A stretch of DNA of 64,000 bases from Polyangiaceae bacterium. GTDB lineage: Bacteria; Myxococcota_A; Polyangia; Polyangiales; Polyangiaceae. Location: positions 434,001-498,000 of the forward strand of contig JADJXL010000028.1 of the NCBI GenBank assembly GCA_016715885.1, given 5' to 3'. How positions within the stretch are numbered: position 1 is the first letter of the stretch; every line of letters begins with the position of its first letter. A program made the translations under genes and the position numbers. Under the pieces are notes generated by a model. It ran no database searches. It was not told the DNA's origin and saw nothing but the letters and a program-made list of their open reading frames with translations. Of the stretch, positions 61,468 through 64,000 are shown piece by piece.

Positions 61468-62625
61468 ATGCAAAAGGTTTTCCGTCAATCCGTAATCGCC
61501 GCTGGTCTGATTCTCGGTGCTGCCGCGTGTACTGACGAAGGCGAAAAATCATGGCCATCCACGACGACGACGGGCGGCGCGAGTAGCTCGTCGGCGGCAT
61601 CTTCGTCGAGCTCGGCATCGAGCAGCAGCGGTGAAGCGGGCGCCGGCGGCAATGGCGGCTCGGGAGGCATGGCCGGTGCCGGTGTAGGTGGGATGGGAGG
61701 CGCGGGAGGCGCGGGTGGAAACGGTGGAATGGGCGGCGCGGGCGGCGGTGGTGGCGGAGCGCCCGAAAACCCCATGAATTTGACGGTCATCATCGCCGGC
61801 AAAGACGTGAAGCTCGATTGGGTGAAATCGGCCAAACCCACGTCGCGCATCGTCCGCAAAGAAGGATCCGCGCCCACGGGTCCGGACGATCCCAGCGCAT
61901 CCGTCGTTTACGAGGGACCTGGGATCACGACGACCGAGCCGCTTCGCAATCTTTTGCCCACGACACCGAACGTCCCCCGGACATACCATTACGCAGTTTA
62001 TGGATGTGACGGTACGTGCGGAGGAGATCCAGCGGCAGACACGCTTTCGCCCACCATCATGCAATGCCTCGCAGGCGGCGGTTACAACCTCTTTTGGCGT
62101 CACGCGTCGGCAGATGTTTGTTCGGACAATACCGGACTGGGAACGGCCGCGAATACGTCGTATCCCGATTGGTGGAAACGTTGCGACGCCAATTGTCCCC
62201 AAGGACAACCGCCGACGGCGACGGCAAGGCAACTCAATCCCACTGGGAACATGGAATCGATTGCCATCGGAAATTCGCTCGCGACGCGGGGCATTCCTTT
62301 TGGCCGCATGCTCTCGAGCGAATATTGCCGGTGCATGAAGACCGCCGAGCTCATGAACCTCGTGCCGATTGCCAGCATCGAGCAGAATCAAGACATCACG
62401 TATTACGTGTACGACGAAGCCAATCGCTGCAACAATACGATGGCGCTTTTGGCCGTCGAGCCACCCGCAGGGGCGAATACGGGGCTCGTGAGTCACGGTG
62501 GATTCGTATGCCCGACACTCGGCGAGCTCGCCTGGGCCGAGGCTGCCATTTACAAGCCGAATGGGATGGGCGGGTCGACATTCATTGCGCGCGTGCACTG
62601 GAATGCGTGGGATGCGCTTCCCTGA
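61468..62625 (+). CDS. lipoprotein with Gly-rich linker and histidine-phosphatase-like domain
   Basis: Precursor of 385 aa. Signal peptide with lipobox GAAAC near residue 21. Residues 30-100 form a Ser then Gly/Ala/Met linker. A domain of about 85 residues follows that may be a fibronectin-like fold. Then a phosphoglycerate-mutase-like region: LFWRHASADVC (RH with catalytic His), TARQLNPTGNMESIAIGNSL, LSSEYCRCMKTAELM, and a second His in GLVSHGGFVCPTL. All core residues appear present, so phosphohydrolase activity at the surface is plausible. The final residues are aromatic. Confidence 0.78.
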   Translation: MQKVFRQSVIAAGLILGAAACTDEGEKSWPSTTTTGGASSSSAASSSSSASSSSGEAGAGGNGGSGGMAGAGVGGMGGAGGAGGNGGMGGAGGGGGGAPENPMNLTVIIAGKDVKLDWVKSAKPTSRIVRKEGSAPTGPDDPSASVVYEGPGITTTEPLRNLLPTTPNVPRTYHYAVYGCDGTCGGDPAADTLSPTIMQCLAGGGYNLFWRHASADVCSDNTGLGTAANTSYPDWWKRCDANCPQGQPPTATARQLNPTGNMESIAIGNSLATRGIPFGRMLSSEYCRCMKTAELMNLVPIASIEQNQDITYYVYDEANRCNNTMALLAVEPPAGANTGLVSHGGFVCPTLGELAWAEAAIYKPNGMGGSTFIARVHWNAWDALP

Positions 62626-62637
62626 GCATACGCCATT

Positions 62638-63378
62638 TCATTGAGGTGCCGGCTGCTCCATTCCGGCCTCCTCCTCGAGCTCGCAATCTTCACGCTCCAC
62701 GCGCACCTTGACCTTGCGCTTGCCTCCCTCGTCCTGCACGTCGACGTCCACTTTCCCCGTCACGCCTTGCGCCGCAAGCTGCTGCATCAATTGCTCTTTG
62801 GCTGCTTCGACGTCAGTTTCGTCGAGCACATCGAGGTCCAGCCAATGGTGACCAATTTTTTGGCCAAGCGTGCCGTGCACTCTGCCTTCGAGCACTTCTT
62901 CGTGAATCGCAGCTTTTGCCAATGCCGGAAACTTTGCCCGAATCTGGTCGGCAACATCCGTCTTCGACAAACCATTTCCCCACACTTCGATTTCGAACGT
63001 GCTCTTGCCATTCTGCATCGCCATGCGCACCCGCGCTTCGGTGGTGCTACCGCTACCTTGAATCATTTTCTCGATCGCTTCGTGTTCCAAAGGCGGCTCG
63101 ACCCCCTCTGGTAATTCGATCGAAACTCGCCGCCCCACATCCACCTCGATATCCGCCGGCGCCGCACACGCCGCGACACCCAGCGTCATCACGGCCGCAG
63201 CAACCAGAAGCGCCTTGCGCAATCCAAACCTTTTCATTCTGTAGTCCTCCTCCTTCGGATGAATTTCGTTGAATTTTGCGAGCAGCTTTTCTTCGAGCGC
63301 CGCTTTGTGCTCGGGACGCGGCTTACGAAACGGCGCGAGCACCCGTCCAAGCGACCTTCGCATTTCAAAATCGAACAT
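62638..63378 (-). CDS. probable anti-sigma or sigma-linked lipoprotein
   Basis: Frame of 246 aa that overlaps the sigma-factor end by 14 bases. Two starts are possible. From 63378 the protein has a charged 47-residue N-terminus (PEHKAALEEKLLAKFNEIHP) followed by a membrane segment, as in single-pass anti-sigma factors. From ATG 63237, after a strong ribosome site (AAGGAGGAGG), it is a lipoprotein with lipobox VAAC. The outer part has beta-rich segments (ARVRMAMQNGKSTFEIEV; VDVDVQDEGGKRKVKVRV). Coupling to the sigma gene supports a regulatory partner; the start is undecided. Confidence 0.65.
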   Translation of the reverse strand: MFDFEMRRSLGRVLAPFRKPRPEHKAALEEKLLAKFNEIHPKEEDYRMKRFGLRKALLVAAAVMTLGVAACAAPADIEVDVGRRVSIELPEGVEPPLEHEAIEKMIQGSGSTTEARVRMAMQNGKSTFEIEVWGNGLSKTDVADQIRAKFPALAKAAIHEEVLEGRVHGTLGQKIGHHWLDLDVLDETDVEAAKEQLMQQLAAQGVTGKVDVDVQDEGGKRKVKVRVEREDCELEEEAGMEQPAPQ

Positions 63379-63994
63379 TGGTCACGCCCTCCGTCTCTGC
63401 GTTCGACAAACTCATTTCATCTTTTAATGACGGCATCTTTTTCACTTGCGCTTCGAGCTCCCGCATGGCCCGCGACGAGCGTTGTTTCACCGCATCGACC
63501 TTCATGCCGAGCAATTCCGCAATTTCGGCATGCGACAAACCGTCTCCAAAACGCAGCACCAAGACTTCCCGCGATGGCGCGGAAATCGCCAAGAGCGCCT
63601 TGTGCAATTGCCCCATCTTTTCGCCACGAACCAACGCATCGAGCGGCGATTCACCTCCGTCCGCGATGCTTCCAGCCAAGTCATCCACGGGGACATCGTC
63701 ACGAACTGCTCGTAACCAATCGATGACGGCCGAGCGTGCAATCGCGAGGACATACATCCGCACGGTGCCGCGTTTCGCGTCGTAATCCCCGAGACGCTCG
63801 AGAAATTTGTGAAAAACGATGGCCACGACGTCTTCGGCATCTTGCGGATGCCCAATACGGCGACCAACGAAGCCCGTAACGGGCCCGTAAAGCTCACGAT
63901 AGAGCGTACGGAACGCGTCACGATTGCCGCGTAAAGCGGCCCGTAGCAAGTCACAGTGCCGATCGTCTCGGCTCGGCCAGAGAAAACTCATCAT
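63365..63994 (-). CDS. ECF-type RNA polymerase sigma factor
   Basis: Sigma factor of 209 aa with region 2 (FRTLYRELYGPVTGFVGRRI, then DAEDVVAIVFHKFLERL, containing the -10 recognition helix) and region 4 (REVLVLRFGDGLSHAEIAEL and VKQRSSRAMRELE, a helix-turn-helix for the -35 element). Regions 1 and 3 are missing, as in ECF factors. The start is one of two ATGs at 63994/63991, six bases from the window edge, so the promoter is not visible. It is coupled to the possible anti-sigma gene at 62638. Confidence 0.92.
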   Translation of the reverse strand: MMSFLWPSRDDRHCDLLRAALRGNRDAFRTLYRELYGPVTGFVGRRIGHPQDAEDVVAIVFHKFLERLGDYDAKRGTVRMYVLAIARSAVIDWLRAVRDDVPVDDLAGSIADGGESPLDALVRGEKMGQLHKALLAISAPSREVLVLRFGDGLSHAEIAELLGMKVDAVKQRSSRAMRELEAQVKKMPSLKDEMSLSNAETEGVTNVRF

Positions 63995-64000
63995 CGAGAA

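Overview
The window is a GC-rich chromosomal segment that looks like a large-genome myxobacterium of the Polyangiales type (inference from gene content, not from a marker gene). Pointers are many small lipoproteins in which a lipobox is followed by a Ser/Gly-rich linker and a Cys-rich domain, a globin-coupled sensor kinase paired with a sigma-54 activator, a DUF1501/cytochrome-c pair, an Hcp protein, repeated CBS and universal-stress proteins, and hairpin-type repeats between genes.

Layout. 0-8 kb: S-adenosylmethionine decarboxylase (speD), a POT peptide transporter, a membrane zinc-ribbon/Sel1 protein, an ABC-2 exporter operon and a coiled-coil gene. 8-18 kb is an accessory region of damaged defence genes: hsdR with a YgjP-like metallopeptidase but no hsdM, a stranded hsdS 3' end, small Cys-rich secreted proteins, a DUF6968-like pair, a six-repeat zinc-finger protein and a collapsed UvrD-type helicase. 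18-25.7 kb: DUF1501 plus cytochrome-like lipoprotein, and an S46 peptidase. 25.8-31.5 kb is a signalling cluster: Usp, CBS, protoglobin-PAS histidine kinase, NtrC-type regulator, Usp, CBS. 31.5-35.5 kb: APH-like kinase, APS-kinase-like protein, MoxR ATPase, Hcp, glycosyltransferase.

35.5-41.6 kb is the most unusual part. About 437 bp (end of the glycosyltransferase gene, spacer, start of glmM) occurs twice in direct orientation around a 5.3 kb insert holding a truncated MmeI-like restriction-methylase gene, a lipoprotein plus TPR gene pair and an orphan gene. The flanking genes stay whole on the outer sides.

41.6-64 kb: glmM, VanZ-like protein, tRNA-Ala(GGC), acyl-CoA dehydrogenase, RimK-like ligase, enoyl-CoA hydratase, several lipoproteins, a large phosphoesterase, an aldehyde-dehydrogenase-family protein, a PGQYPQGQ-repeat outer-membrane protein, a two-receiver regulator with repeated palindromes upstream, a polyprenol-kinase-like protein, a four-CBS protein, CAP, CapA, NUDIX, acyltransferase-3 and histidine-phosphatase proteins, and an ECF sigma factor with a lipoprotein partner at the right edge.

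Caution on data quality: at least eight otherwise convincing genes, including glmM, are split by single-base shifts, several of them at short homopolymers. Uncorrected sequencing indels are the simplest explanation, so the frameshifted genes listed as pseudogenes below may be intact in the organism.
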